The notes: a model not told the origin generated them from the sequence alone. Positions 26,801 to 34,042 are shown, numbered from the stretch's first letter. The stretch: 64,000 nt of DNA from an uncultured Elusimicrobiales bacterium (GCA_934662565.1 CAKUKI010000001.1:248001-312000), one strand, 5' to 3'. Program-made: numbers and translations.

Positions 26801-27508
26801 GACTCCAGCTACTTGACGCTGGTGGACCAAATGGAAGCCTATATGCACCAAGGCGATTTGGCCCGCTTGGAAAACGCCCTCAGCGCGGTAAAAGATATGA
26901 TGACCGCCAGCCGCATTCCCGCGGCTCAAGTCAGCCAAGTTGCCAAGGACGGCGCGGCTATTGTAAAGGTAATGAAACTCAAAACCGCTACTGTACAATC
27001 GGCAACGCTAAAATATCTGCCGGAAGTGAAACTTTCCCTGTGGGATAGTATGCGCGAAGCCTTTGGCGGAAACCCTGCCCGCGGCGTATTTACCGGCTCT
27101 GACGTGCGTGCGTATGAAAGCGCCAAAGCAATTGAACGCGAACTGGAAACCTTGCTGAAAGAAATGAAGGACAAAAAGTATTACGACGGTATGCGTAAGG
27201 ATTTCCAAACCTATTACGCGCAAGCGTTAAAAGACTTAAAGAAATACGCTAAAGTAAACGGCAAAAAAGGCCAGCCGATTACCGAAAAACGTATTGACGA
27301 ATTGAAAGCGAAATTAGATGCCTTGTACGAAGACTTTATGCGGGATACCCCGCCGGCCGAAAAACAATCGGTCAAGGCTTCCGCCGGAAAAGCAGCAGAA
27401 CTTTCCGAACAAGCGCAAGAAGCGGCCCCCCAAAAGGGTAAAAACCAATGGCCGTTGGATAATCTAACCCGCCGCAATTCTATGCTGGGAGATTTCCCCG
27501 CCCATTAA
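20882..27508 (+). CDS. Giant exported protein with MFS-like membrane domain (2208 residues)
   Basis: I do not recognise a named family for the whole. The ATG at 20882 has a GAGG ribosome site and opens a signal peptide (MFTKLLSLVLSFTLVFTTMSP, cleavage after AFA); an in-frame ATG at 20717 lies inside the leader hairpin. Residues ~30-510: soluble, helical, charged. ~519-541: one membrane helix. ~617-640: Ala/Lys-rich. ~660-700: a weakly LysM-like stretch. ~1335-1510 and ~1570-1820: two helix bundles (about six helices each) with MFS-like character, joined by a Lys/Ala-rich linker (~1513-1560). ~1830-2150: coiled-coil rich. Codon choice changes sharply inside the gene: about 21.2-23.6 kb favours GCG for Ala, the rest GCC. 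Location is probably inner membrane with a large periplasmic part. Function unknown. Confidence 0.85.
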   Translation: MFTKLLSLVLSFTLVFTTMSPAFAEAANAAATTRARVDAGVDRAVQSQRGKKFAVKDKAAEVRAVVKAMGQGGSEKLSYKDFAAEYKKEMKNLLVQVMGEAKTDEERAYIKQVWTAMMTEKAIRAEYKQYQKLEQESLKEAEKEVNAYLRRLGREVMAIYKVNKREGLALIKEALPVFASVGAIEFNVKKEAAGVLRQAIKAGEKSCGSVGFLTGIKAKAGYKDSLNSQVKGCQSVLEAAYALSVLGADDSKGQSADAKVLGDLLAKGYNGLMGPSLIVMVSKGLLAMHGERTLTAELVKISRDFPDIGLFGNDFSFISVADWVKASSIMKGEYAMGMEYSFYKGGKYANLNNAWLDLGQYLAQEAKAGDKSAAYVLNTVMEESVWYDSYGNPGVKFKPFVTGALAGGYRINKPGRAYTQLDGNGKTQHIDTRKEWNRALAKMKKLNMTQSGYFASSLYYSGKGDLDPYTNIYINNKLVDGYRLSGSRAQLKNFGKRARPTAAELQLYKELQHAQTVGNVIDVALAVFFMGKLALSAVKMGVQGIKSGVRVLKLARSGAAANGLGFGKNFSRVIRLGRLQKYGVHSAKELLRSRLSGVMGTQHTKIVGGVKNFRQAEAAKKAADAKRAAAAQAKADAAFAQTAEVRSVDGVAHVIPSGMDLVRVNGRPVLVKKGLSFSEIAKNFGVAESAVSEAKAGSSMAAVSAPRYTTSGAAAAVEGKVQPAMGPKPVAAEVAEPVGTKGSVVKSPVRYVQVETTNALGNKVMSWKPVTPEIAKPKPSFWKNFKERFLWNWYGLTDFAGSLGQAAQNGRSGGVLALGLNMGSVPMQAVKAEASLLAQGVKTEHVLTLKNMVMYSDELAKVGWSGASFRVGTPNVGGMQNMGRLPQVGSPFGATGPALGMLGTLNATNIANNLSDSRAQAARYQLETESAYVPASTWKGRMASALYNLTPKWLASANFVKALDKKRGTDVSYTYHQVAYNPQTGEVKDLAPEEKAPKGSKLYTIAQNYNFVSTQAQYQNPQVAEKKSNIIADFILKQLNPSRADLIWIMASAASADRKIMAHDRIINAGYKAPTAAEVLRVHSGLGVKATGEMELSGEDNIEISEAIIRMMNEQENRMRMVPAEEQLLSTGVTEDQLVGVDSKKLQSVLYSANDVRGVLSPRTSKTFWGNTRYRDVLPVYVRGADGTTSSQPQVYLILGSKQSVVIPRGFQMVLDEIGQFKLSPSNIREIQRSNMPYPKQLFKAQPNFLDGVPFVQNNPKRLRDWEKAARHRVFETDLKGSELSSLSYVLSRPNSFERVAVLPLKQSDQFENLMQVVALVAGADLGASLSSQFKKMFSSDIMIVLMSGFGYVSPLVVNILKPLINKYGFYNMIRAGLYTMAAISAVGVADGMYFNFDASKTSLAIPLLFMATAIITASLFSTLASPVLKNAYSDSTVFSSKNMAFTTTKGLSRLLVTIIPALVISVCKNFDVLPADMAKPNWSMLVPVMGALSLAGIWMLRNSRLHSEHVAAKQEAKKAKELAKDQPHEQVSKAEAKAQKAAAKRAAKLAKKQQKAKYQKEFKEPLAPITSRLGKIYEAYAPINSVAIGVMAGMLYEPDTALAISASGLFISWLVRKMADRLIKQKVITDDQLTGLSLPLMAAGIGLFMTSPFGSVGMMASWLLMYLATPTFGVSENTRMMNHVASYYKKERENVRNNEALSAEEKEAQMKQLKSDEAAMKMEAAAAYNRFNAKGFFTIASIAALFALFKETATADQLGQYADQIADILRQFGADPSAEEIKKGAPIDLSIYRLAAVVPFLISCVLLAQNRGMIKEGISRLAKSAVLTQEDIDKNDNILERLKFNPDQVKSNMEALSKEVEEVAKSVQGYARARTSEEKLQSVMNRMVWTNNRLKAVLDNTAVDVSMVSEELQSFRQSVATFRAMLKRNDVSDALRQEADQLFVSTSGILVSSDNQMAQFIQGLKAQAGNIKDSSYLTLVDQMEAYMHQGDLARLENALSAVKDMMTASRIPAAQVSQVAKDGAAIVKVMKLKTATVQSATLKYLPEVKLSLWDSMREAFGGNPARGVFTGSDVRAYESAKAIERELETLLKEMKDKKYYDGMRKDFQTYYAQALKDLKKYAKVNGKKGQPITEKRIDELKAKLDALYEDFMRDTPPAEKQSVKASAGKAAELSEQAQEAAPQKGKNQWPLDNLTRRNSMLGDFPAH

Positions 27509-27528
27509 GCCGTAAACTGGTTTGATTC

Positions 27529-27560
27529 CGCCCCGATACCTCAAACGTATCGGGGCGTTT
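27529..27560 (+). terminator. Terminator of the giant gene
   Basis: 11-bp perfect stem (27529-27539 with 27547-27557), seven-base loop, then TTTTAATT. Confidence 0.93.
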
Positions 27561-27654
27561 TAATTATGGGGAAAACCAACAGAGTTATAGCTCCTGCTAA
27601 AAGGAAGTAAAAGAAAAACACGAGGAAAAGGCAATTTTAATGTGTAAAACGCAG

Positions 27655-27948
27655 TTAAAGGCTATGCAACACCCACCAAAGCAAAAAGCATAGGGCGGAG
27701 AAAAGGCCCGTCAAAATCCATTCAACCCGCCACGAAAACCCCGCACAAAGAAAGACAATAAAAGAGGTAAGCCAAATGAGCGCACCCAGTATCAAAATAG
27801 CCGCCGCCACAAAAATAAGCCCAATTCCGGGCCCCATTTGGCTGTTAGCATCTAAGGAAAACAAGGAACAAAAGGCGCCTATTACCAACACCAACATTCC
27901 GGCCGCGGCCGGCAATAATGCCCCTAATAAGCTCCACAAAAAATTCAT
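27655..27948 (-). CDS. Small membrane protein, function unknown
   Basis: 97 residues from the start MNFLWSLLGALLPAAAG, which has an AGAGAG ribosome site; a longer frame to 28014 would run into the preceding gene. Three hydrophobic helices (about 5-27, 42-62, 68-92) and little else. It begins 10 bases after the DUF2339 gene, so it is probably co-transcribed and may be its partner. No motif recognised. Confidence 0.7.
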   Translation of the reverse strand: MNFLWSLLGALLPAAAGMLVLVIGAFCSLFSLDANSQMGPGIGLIFVAAAILILGALIWLTSFIVFLCAGFSWRVEWILTGLFSALCFLLWWVLHSL

Positions 27949-27958
27949 TCTTCTCTCT

Positions 27959-29995
27959 TTAGCCCTGTTGTTTTTTGTTGGCCCAAAAATGCTGATACAT
28001 AAAGGAAAGCGCAATCAGCACCACGGCAACCCCTAACAAAATAAGCACCCGCACCCCTAAAGGCAGTTGCCAGACATCATACAAAAATAATTTACAAACC
28101 GCCGCCCCGATTAACACTAGGCCGCAACGGTTGAGCCACACGCTCTTTTGGCGCAGGGCCACGCACAGGCAAATCCCGCCGCACAACAGCCACGCCACGG
28201 TGTAGGCGGTAGCCTCGGTAAAGGAGCCTAAAATATTCCAAGAAATATGGTTGCCGGAGGAATAGGCGACGGCAATTTCCAAATTGACCAGTGCAAACAA
28301 AATCAATCCGCCCAATGCTTGCAACCAGCTAATATTGATTTTTTGCTCTTTATCGGGCCACCCTTGCGCCGCCAACAAAGCCGTGGCCGCACAGGTGGGA
28401 TAAATATATAAAAACCAATTAAAAATGCTTTTGGGCATACTGTATTCCAGTACGGCCGGATTAAATACTAGGCGCACCGTAGCCACCGTTAAAATCCATT
28501 TACCAAAAGCGGACAAAACCGGCACGCGGAGCCATTTTTCAAGCCATACCAACGCGCACCCTTCCAAGGCTAAAGCGGTCGTCAGGCCGGCCTGTTCAAA
28601 CTGTTTAGTAATAGCCGTACTGAGCATAATTACCGTGGCACAGGCAAGCCAAGCTAACCGTTCGCTATAGGCCGGTTCTTCGCGCTCTTTCCAATGGTAC
28701 GCATAGGCCGTCAGGGCGGCATACGCCACTGCAAAAATAAAGGCAATCAGCCCGTTTGGCAAGTTTAACCCAACTGTAAGCACGGCGCAGGCCCACAATC
28801 CGGCCACCGCCGCAATCCCCCACACTAAACGGCTTCTTAAAAAATCCCGCTTACGCACAAAAGGAACGGCTACAAAACAGGCATTGGCCAGCACCACCCA
28901 AACCCACGGAGCCGTATAATCGTCTGACACAAACAACATATTAAAAGCCATACAAATAAAAGAAACCAGCAAAACGGAGCCGCTTTTTAACAACGCGCCG
29001 CCCGCCGCATACAAGGCGCAGAAAAAGAACACCGCCGCCATTAACATAGAGGCATAGTTGGTATAGGCATAGTTGGAGGAAAACGCAATGCCTAGCCCAA
29101 ACATAAAAATCCCCGTCAACACCGCAGACAGGATAAACTGGTGTTTCCATTTATGCCAATACGCGGCGGCCAGTGCGGCCGTATTGATAATGCCCAAATA
29201 AACCAGTAAAAACGGCAGTTCGCCCAGCGTTTTGTGCATGAGTAGCGGCACTAAAAAAGCGGCTATTTGAGCCAAAACGCCCATATACGCGGTTTTTTTC
29301 CATACGGCGGTGGCAAAGGCCAAGAGGGCCGTTAAAGTCATAAAACCGAACGCGCAGTACATTCCCATAAGGTGATAAAACGCATATCCCGCAAACCAAG
29401 CCGCCCAAAAAACACACGCGCCGCACGCCGTTAAGGTGTGGGCGGTGGTGGCATAGGCTTCTTTTTTAATGCACAGGCCGCTAATCCATGCCGCCGCGCC
29501 CACCAGCAGTAAACCTACAAAGCGCAACGTGGGCGATAAAAAGCCGTGGTCCAAGGAGTATTTCACGCCGAAAATGGCCGCCAGTAAAAAGGCAAATCCC
29601 CCCACCCAAGAAAGCAGCTTAACGGGCGAAAAGGGCGTTGCGGCGGGCGCGCCCTCTGCCGCGTTTGGTTTTAGCGCGGGTTGCGGTGCTTGCGCCACCG
29701 CCGCCGCACAGGTTTGCGGAGCCGCAATTACAGGCGCCGCTTGCGGGGCAGTTGCATGAGGAACGGATTGCGCCGGCATTACAGGGGCCGGTGCGGGAGC
29801 TATTTTTTCCGGCGCAAGTAAAGACGGCGCGGGCGCCGCTTTCTCCGGTGCGTTCAGCGCGGGTTTAACGGACGGAGCATGCTGTTCCAAGCGTTTTTCC
29901 AGCCGTTCCACCCGCCAACGCAAAGAGGCAATTTTTTCTTGCGTGGCAATCAACCAAAAAATCAACCCGACAACCGCAATTACTAATAAAAACAT
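27959..29995 (-). CDS. DUF2339 polytopic membrane protein
   Basis: 678 residues. Layout: one N-terminal helix (2-16), a short coiled coil (IASLRWRVERLEKRLEQH), a Pro/Ala-rich linker (about 40-120), then about 20 closely packed hydrophobic helices to the C-terminus. The motif LSWVGGFAFLLAAIFGVKYSLDHGFLSPTLRF at the first core helices is typical of the DUF2339 family, which has no assigned function. The start has an AAAGGAG ribosome site. Its promoter overlaps the pyruvate kinase terminator. Confidence 0.88.
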   Translation of the reverse strand: MFLLVIAVVGLIFWLIATQEKIASLRWRVERLEKRLEQHAPSVKPALNAPEKAAPAPSLLAPEKIAPAPAPVMPAQSVPHATAPQAAPVIAAPQTCAAAVAQAPQPALKPNAAEGAPAATPFSPVKLLSWVGGFAFLLAAIFGVKYSLDHGFLSPTLRFVGLLLVGAAAWISGLCIKKEAYATTAHTLTACGACVFWAAWFAGYAFYHLMGMYCAFGFMTLTALLAFATAVWKKTAYMGVLAQIAAFLVPLLMHKTLGELPFLLVYLGIINTAALAAAYWHKWKHQFILSAVLTGIFMFGLGIAFSSNYAYTNYASMLMAAVFFFCALYAAGGALLKSGSVLLVSFICMAFNMLFVSDDYTAPWVWVVLANACFVAVPFVRKRDFLRSRLVWGIAAVAGLWACAVLTVGLNLPNGLIAFIFAVAYAALTAYAYHWKEREEPAYSERLAWLACATVIMLSTAITKQFEQAGLTTALALEGCALVWLEKWLRVPVLSAFGKWILTVATVRLVFNPAVLEYSMPKSIFNWFLYIYPTCAATALLAAQGWPDKEQKINISWLQALGGLILFALVNLEIAVAYSSGNHISWNILGSFTEATAYTVAWLLCGGICLCVALRQKSVWLNRCGLVLIGAAVCKLFLYDVWQLPLGVRVLILLGVAVVLIALSFMYQHFWANKKQQG

Positions 29996-30024
29996 ATCCG
30001 CTCCTTTACAACCAAATATCTAAC

Positions 30025-30033
30025 AGTATAGCA
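30025..30033 (-). promoter_or_regulatory. Extended -10 promoter of the DUF2339 gene
   Basis: Minus-strand TGC-TATACT. Its T-rich upstream bases are the T-run of the pyruvate kinase terminator. Confidence 0.6.
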
Positions 30034-30065
30034 AAAAAGCGAGGCCTGCAAAATGCAAGCCCCGC
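30033..30065 (-). terminator. Pyruvate kinase terminator
   Basis: Stem 30039-30050 with 30054-30065 (two mismatches), AAA/TTT loop, followed by TTTTTT on the minus strand. Confidence 0.85.
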
Positions 30066-30085
30066 TTTAGCGTTAAAACTGCTGG

Positions 30086-31507
30086 TTAGATGGACACCAC
30101 GTAGAGCAAGTTGGTAGTACCTTTTTGGGCAAAAGGAATACCGGCAGTCACTACAATGTTATCGCCCGGATGGGCCAATTTTTGTGCTAAGACCGCCTTT
30201 TTGGCTTCGGTGGCAATATCATCAAAATTGCGCAAGTTTTCAACCAAAATAGGCGTCACGCCCCAAACCACAGCCATTTGGCGGGCGGTGGTGATGTTCG
30301 GCGTTAAGGACAAAATAGGCAAGCCGCCGTTTCTCTGTTGGGAAGCGCGCAAGGTGGTGGAACCGGAATCCGTAAACGTGACGATTACGTTAGCAGTATC
30401 CATATTGGTAGCAACCACGCCGGCGGCCGCGGTGATGGCACCTTCTTTGGTGGTATCGTTGCGGCGTTCCAACAAGGAAAGCCCTTTGCGGTAGCGGTGG
30501 TCGTTTTCCACGGTTTCAATAATGCGGCGCATGGTGGTGACGGCTTCAACCGGATGGTCACCTTGGGCGGTTTCGGCAGAGAGCATTACCGCGTCCACCC
30601 CGTCATAAACGGCGGTGGCCACGTCGGAAGCTTCAGCGCGGGTAGGCATAATGTTGTGAACCATAGATTCCAACATTTGGGTAGCCACAATAACCGGTTT
30701 GCCCGCTTTGCGGCAGCCGGAAACAATTTTCTTTTGCAAAACCGGCACCAATTCGGGGCTGGTTTCCACACCCAAGTCACCGCGGGCGACCATAATTACG
30801 TCGGTCAGGTCAATAATTTCGCGCAAGTGTTCAATGGCAGAGGGTTTTTCAATTTTGGCGATAATGTGGGCTTTGGATTTCATCAGGCTGCGCAATTCAA
30901 TTAAGTCCTGCGGTTCCTGTACGAAAGACAAACCGATAAAGTCAGCGCCTAACATTTCGGCAATTTTCAAATCTTCTTTATCTTTGGCGGTCAACGCGGA
31001 AAGCGGCAATTTTACGCCGGGGACGTTTACGCCTTTTTTGTTGGAAAGTTCGCCACCCGCAATAACGGTGCAGTCGGCCGTGTCGGCGGTGCAAGCATCT
31101 ACACGCAAGCGCACTACGCCGTCGTTAAGCAGCAGTTCCAAGCCGGGTTTCATAGCGGCAAAAATTTCTTTATGGGGCAAGCATACGCGGGTTTGGTCAC
31201 CGGGTTCCGGGTTCATATCCAAGCGGAATTTATCCCCTTCGGCCAGTTTAATGCGGTAGTCTTTGAAGGTACCCACGCGGAGTTTCGGGCCCTGCAAGTC
31301 AAACAGAATACCCAAAGTGCAGTTATATTTTTTTTCCATTTTGCGGATGTTGGTCACTCTTTCCTGATATTCAGGCAAAGAACCGTGGCTGCAGTTGCAG
31401 CGGAACACGGACACACCCGCTTGTACCAACGCGTCAATAGATTTTTCATCGCTGGTGTCGGGACCGATGGTCGCGACGATTTTGCAAAAGTCTGTATTTT
31501 TAGGCAT
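30086..31507 (-). CDS. pyk: Pyruvate kinase
   Basis: Last step of glycolysis: phosphoenolpyruvate plus ADP to pyruvate plus ATP, cytosolic tetramer. 473 residues, normal length. Seen: KIVATIGPDTSDE, FRCNCSHGS (usual RMNFSHG with unusual Cys substitutions), DLQGPKLRVG, the active-site block IIAKIEKPSAIEHL...DVIMVARGDLGVE and KPVIVATQMLESM, and MLSAETAQGDHPVEAV. The C-terminal allosteric domain follows. A ribosome site AAGGAAG and a GTGACA/TAAAAT promoter precede it. Together with gap nearby it marks a glycolytic organism. Confidence 0.97.
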   Translation of the reverse strand: MPKNTDFCKIVATIGPDTSDEKSIDALVQAGVSVFRCNCSHGSLPEYQERVTNIRKMEKKYNCTLGILFDLQGPKLRVGTFKDYRIKLAEGDKFRLDMNPEPGDQTRVCLPHKEIFAAMKPGLELLLNDGVVRLRVDACTADTADCTVIAGGELSNKKGVNVPGVKLPLSALTAKDKEDLKIAEMLGADFIGLSFVQEPQDLIELRSLMKSKAHIIAKIEKPSAIEHLREIIDLTDVIMVARGDLGVETSPELVPVLQKKIVSGCRKAGKPVIVATQMLESMVHNIMPTRAEASDVATAVYDGVDAVMLSAETAQGDHPVEAVTTMRRIIETVENDHRYRKGLSLLERRNDTTKEGAITAAAGVVATNMDTANVIVTFTDSGSTTLRASQQRNGGLPILSLTPNITTARQMAVVWGVTPILVENLRNFDDIATEAKKAVLAQKLAHPGDNIVVTAGIPFAQKGTTNLLYVVSI

Positions 31508-31572
31508 AATCTTAATATTCTTCCTTAATTAACATCTAGAGTAAGGGTATTAGGTTTTTCCCTTCCGTATAT

Positions 31573-31601
31573 ATTTTATTATTTTTGGAGCGTCTTGTCA
31601 C
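31573..31601 (-). promoter_or_regulatory. Pyruvate kinase promoter
   Basis: Minus-strand GTGACA (31596-31601, 5 of 6), 17-base spacer, TAAAAT (31573-31578). Confidence 0.75.
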
Positions 31602-31617
31602 TCTGCAACCGCAAAAA

Positions 31618-31647
31618 TTGCGGCGTTTGCCCCAAATTAACTACAAT
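31618..31647 (+). promoter_or_regulatory. Promoter of the beta-barrel gene
   Basis: TTGCGG (31618-31623), 18-base spacer, TACAAT (31642-31647); back-to-back with the pyk promoter. Confidence 0.55.
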
Positions 31648-31699
31648 ATATAGGCGGATTATTCCGCCCCAAGCTGCAAATTTATTATCAGGAGAACAC

Positions 31700-32623
31700 A
31701 TGTTAAAATTTGTAAAATATGCCGTTTTGCCCCTTATTGTGGCGGCGGCAGTGCCTGCTTTTGCCCAAAAAGAGGACAGGAGCGGCTGGCAAGTGGAACT
31801 TAAAAAACTGGCCTTAAATGCCACGTCTACCGAGGTCCGCTACGCCAAAGAATACCAAGGCTTTCCGGATGCCCGCCTGACGGCGGATTCCCAAACCAGT
31901 TTAACGGGAACTTTCCACGGGTTAGCCGATTATTATTCCCAAAATTGGCTCTGGTCCAACACGTTGCTGATGGATTACGGCCGCACGCGCATCCGCCCCG
32001 TGGACGGAGAAAACCTGACGAACGAAAATGCCGACCGCATTTTGTTCACCACCGGCTACACGCAACGCCTTTGGCACGCCAACGATTTTTTGGGCGGGTT
32101 TGAAGCCGGCCCGTTTGCCAATATCGGCTACGAGACCGAATTTACCAAATTAGCCAATTCCCCCCGCCGCAAAATTTACCGCGGTATGTTGGGTGCCAAA
32201 CTTTTTGACGGCAACTACTTAAAAGCCTTGTATGCGGCGGTGGTGGGAGAATCGGACCAGACGTATAATCCGTCTTCGGAAAAGCTGGCATGGGAAGCGG
32301 GCCTGCGGCTGGAAGCCCCCATGCGTGAGGGCGTAAAAGCGCAATTTTCCGCCCTGTTGCGCGATTATTTGCACGAATCCCGCCGCCAAGCGACCGATTT
32401 GGATTACGAATTTGAACTGGACGCGCGCGTAGAAGTGCAGATGTTCAAAGAAGTATATATTGCCCCGTTTGTAAATTATTACACCGCACAAGGCAAATAT
32501 ATGGGCCCCCGCGGGGAAAATGTGTATGTGGGCGTGGCGCTGTCTTTCAGCCATATTTTTAAGCAAGCTAAAGTAAAATCTTTAGTTTCCAAGGCGGATT
32601 TAGATAAACCGGCCGTCAAATAA
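31700..32623 (+). CDS. Predicted outer-membrane beta-barrel protein
   Basis: 307 residues. A signal peptide (MLKFVKYAVLPLIVAAAVPAFAQ) is followed by alternating polar/hydrophobic strands, such as GLADYYSQNWLWSNTLLMDYGRT, ADRILFTTGYTQRL and NVYVGVALSFSHIF. The pattern recalls DUF481/DUF3078-type barrels, but I cannot fix the family. The start at 31700 has an AGGAGAA ribosome site; the frame is open to 31595 without one. The C-terminus extends about 20 Lys-rich residues beyond the last strand, unusual for a barrel. Confidence 0.72.
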   Translation: MLKFVKYAVLPLIVAAAVPAFAQKEDRSGWQVELKKLALNATSTEVRYAKEYQGFPDARLTADSQTSLTGTFHGLADYYSQNWLWSNTLLMDYGRTRIRPVDGENLTNENADRILFTTGYTQRLWHANDFLGGFEAGPFANIGYETEFTKLANSPRRKIYRGMLGAKLFDGNYLKALYAAVVGESDQTYNPSSEKLAWEAGLRLEAPMREGVKAQFSALLRDYLHESRRQATDLDYEFELDARVEVQMFKEVYIAPFVNYYTAQGKYMGPRGENVYVGVALSFSHIFKQAKVKSLVSKADLDKPAVK

Positions 32624-32642
32624 AAACCGCATTATTTCAAAA

Positions 32643-32676
32643 ACCCCTGCCGTAAAAAGCAGGGGTATTTTTATTT
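32643..32676 (+). terminator. Terminator of the beta-barrel gene
   Basis: ACCCCTGC/GCAGGGGT 8-bp stem (32643-32650 with 32659-32666) followed by ATTTTTATTT. Confidence 0.88.
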
Positions 32677-32772
32677 GACTATCCATGCGTCAATTAAAAT
32701 AAGAAAAAAGGCCTCCACAACGGCGCGGTTGCAAGGAATATAACCCTTGCTTCCTCCAGCCCGCACCTTTAT

Positions 32773-32802
32773 AAAAAAACGGCGGAGTTTTTACACTCCG
32801 CC
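32773..32802 (-). terminator. Terminator of the ART-like gene
   Basis: GGCGGAGT/ACTCCGCC perfect stem (32781-32788 with 32795-32802) followed by seven T on the minus strand. Two further hairpins (32825-32850 and at the stop codon) lie between it and the gene. Confidence 0.88.
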
Positions 32803-32866
32803 TATCTTGTACCCTTAGCGAACAGGTCCGGTTTTTTATAAGGCCGGACGAGTCCGCTTAAATTTT

Positions 32867-34042
32867 TTAGCGGGCAAAACCGCCGCCAAAAGCCCCGCCA
32901 TCAAACACAGATACCCACTGCTGATTGCTTTTTACTTTACCTTTTTGGGCTTTAATCAAAATTTCCACCAAGCTTTCCAGTCCGTATTCCCCATACACAT
33001 ATACGTTGCGGATGCGGCTGGCCGGTACGTCTTTATAACAATGGTAGATTGTTTTGGTGGAGTTCAGTATCGGGTCTTCCCAATATTCCAAACCGGCCAA
33101 ATCTCTATCTACTTCAAACACTACCCCAATGCCGTTGGGATGATTTCCGGACGTTTGGAAAATATAGCTCATGGCTTCACCAGTAGAGGTAGAAAAACTG
33201 ACGATCCGTTCCCCTTTTCTGGCACCGGTAGACCACGTGTTCATTTTGGTTAAAAAGCCGTCTTTTAAGGTAGCAGCCAATTCGTCCACCGTCATATAAA
33301 TACCGCGGTAAAGATGCCCAGATTGATCCGCTTGAAAAGAAGGCTTAGACAAATACGGGTAAATCCGGCGCAGATAATATCCTTCCAAAAAAGCATCCGA
33401 CAGGGCATACCCTTTAACAATCTGTTCCTTTACGGATTCTTTATTCAGCATATACTGGGCCAAACCCGTATTGATGCGGCGGCTTTCTTTAGATAACCGC
33501 CCCGCAGGAGACAAATGAAGGGTTTTGTTGGCGAGTGATACATCCAATGCGTTCATTTGATTACGCAATGCTTCGTAAGCGGTGGAAGTAAAAATGGGGG
33601 TGTCACCAAATAACTGGGCACGCAGGAAAGCATCCGCCCGCATTTCGTGCTCTTGGGGAGACAACGGGCTAACATGCATTTTTTGGCGGGCTTGCATGGC
33701 CCGTTTTTCCATTACCTGCCCTGCTTTTTCGGCCGTGGATTGAGACTGCGCTTTGGCAGTGGTTTTAGCCACCGTTTTTTTAGCGGTAGATTGGGTTGCC
33801 TTTTTGGCAGGAACTTTGACCGCAACTTTTTTAGCACTGGCTTGGGCTGCTTTTTTAGCACTGGCTTGGGCCGCCTTTTTTGCGGTAGTTTTAGCCACAG
33901 AGCTGGAACTGCGCAACGCTTGTTGCTTTACAGTGCTTTCCAGCTTTTGTTCCACTCGTTTGATGATTTGCTTTTTGCTTTGAGCGTTCACCAAACTTGG
34001 CATTACTACAAATGCCAACATGATAAGCAGTATTTTTTTCAT
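32867..34042 (-). CDS. Secreted protein with ADP-ribosyltransferase-like domain
   Basis: 391 residues: signal peptide (1-20), a Lys/Ala-rich histone-H1-like linker (about 50-108), then a globular domain. Residues 243-351 follow the layout of cholera-toxin-like ADP-ribosyltransferases: HLYRGIYMTVDELAA (Arg246), IVSFSTSTGEAM (STS at 284-286), GIGVVFEVDRDL, and DVPASRIRNVYVYGE, comparable to the toxin's segment after the catalytic glutamates. The expected Glu-x-Glu just before DVPASRI is missing (residues 328-337 read STKTIYHCYK), so activity is doubtful. It could be a degenerate or divergent enzyme, or another fold. A ribosome site AGGAAA precedes the ATG. Exported, target unknown. Confidence 0.6.
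   Translation of the reverse strand: MKKILLIMLAFVVMPSLVNAQSKKQIIKRVEQKLESTVKQQALRSSSSVAKTTAKKAAQASAKKAAQASAKKVAVKVPAKKATQSTAKKTVAKTTAKAQSQSTAEKAGQVMEKRAMQARQKMHVSPLSPQEHEMRADAFLRAQLFGDTPIFTSTAYEALRNQMNALDVSLANKTLHLSPAGRLSKESRRINTGLAQYMLNKESVKEQIVKGYALSDAFLEGYYLRRIYPYLSKPSFQADQSGHLYRGIYMTVDELAATLKDGFLTKMNTWSTGARKGERIVSFSTSTGEAMSYIFQTSGNHPNGIGVVFEVDRDLAGLEYWEDPILNSTKTIYHCYKDVPASRIRNVYVYGEYGLESLVEILIKAQKGKVKSNQQWVSVFDGGAFGGGFAR
33827..33874. repeat. 24-bp tandem repeat, two copies
   Basis: Two adjacent 24-base units differing at one position, coding for KKAAQASA twice in the linker of the ART-like protein, with degenerate copies beside them. Unit length keeps the frame. Confidence 0.9.

Noticed and set aside
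32820..32870. GGACGAGTCC segment suggesting a hammerhead ribozyme
   Set aside because: The CUGAUGA and GAAA core elements are not present around it; it is better read as part of terminator-like hairpins.
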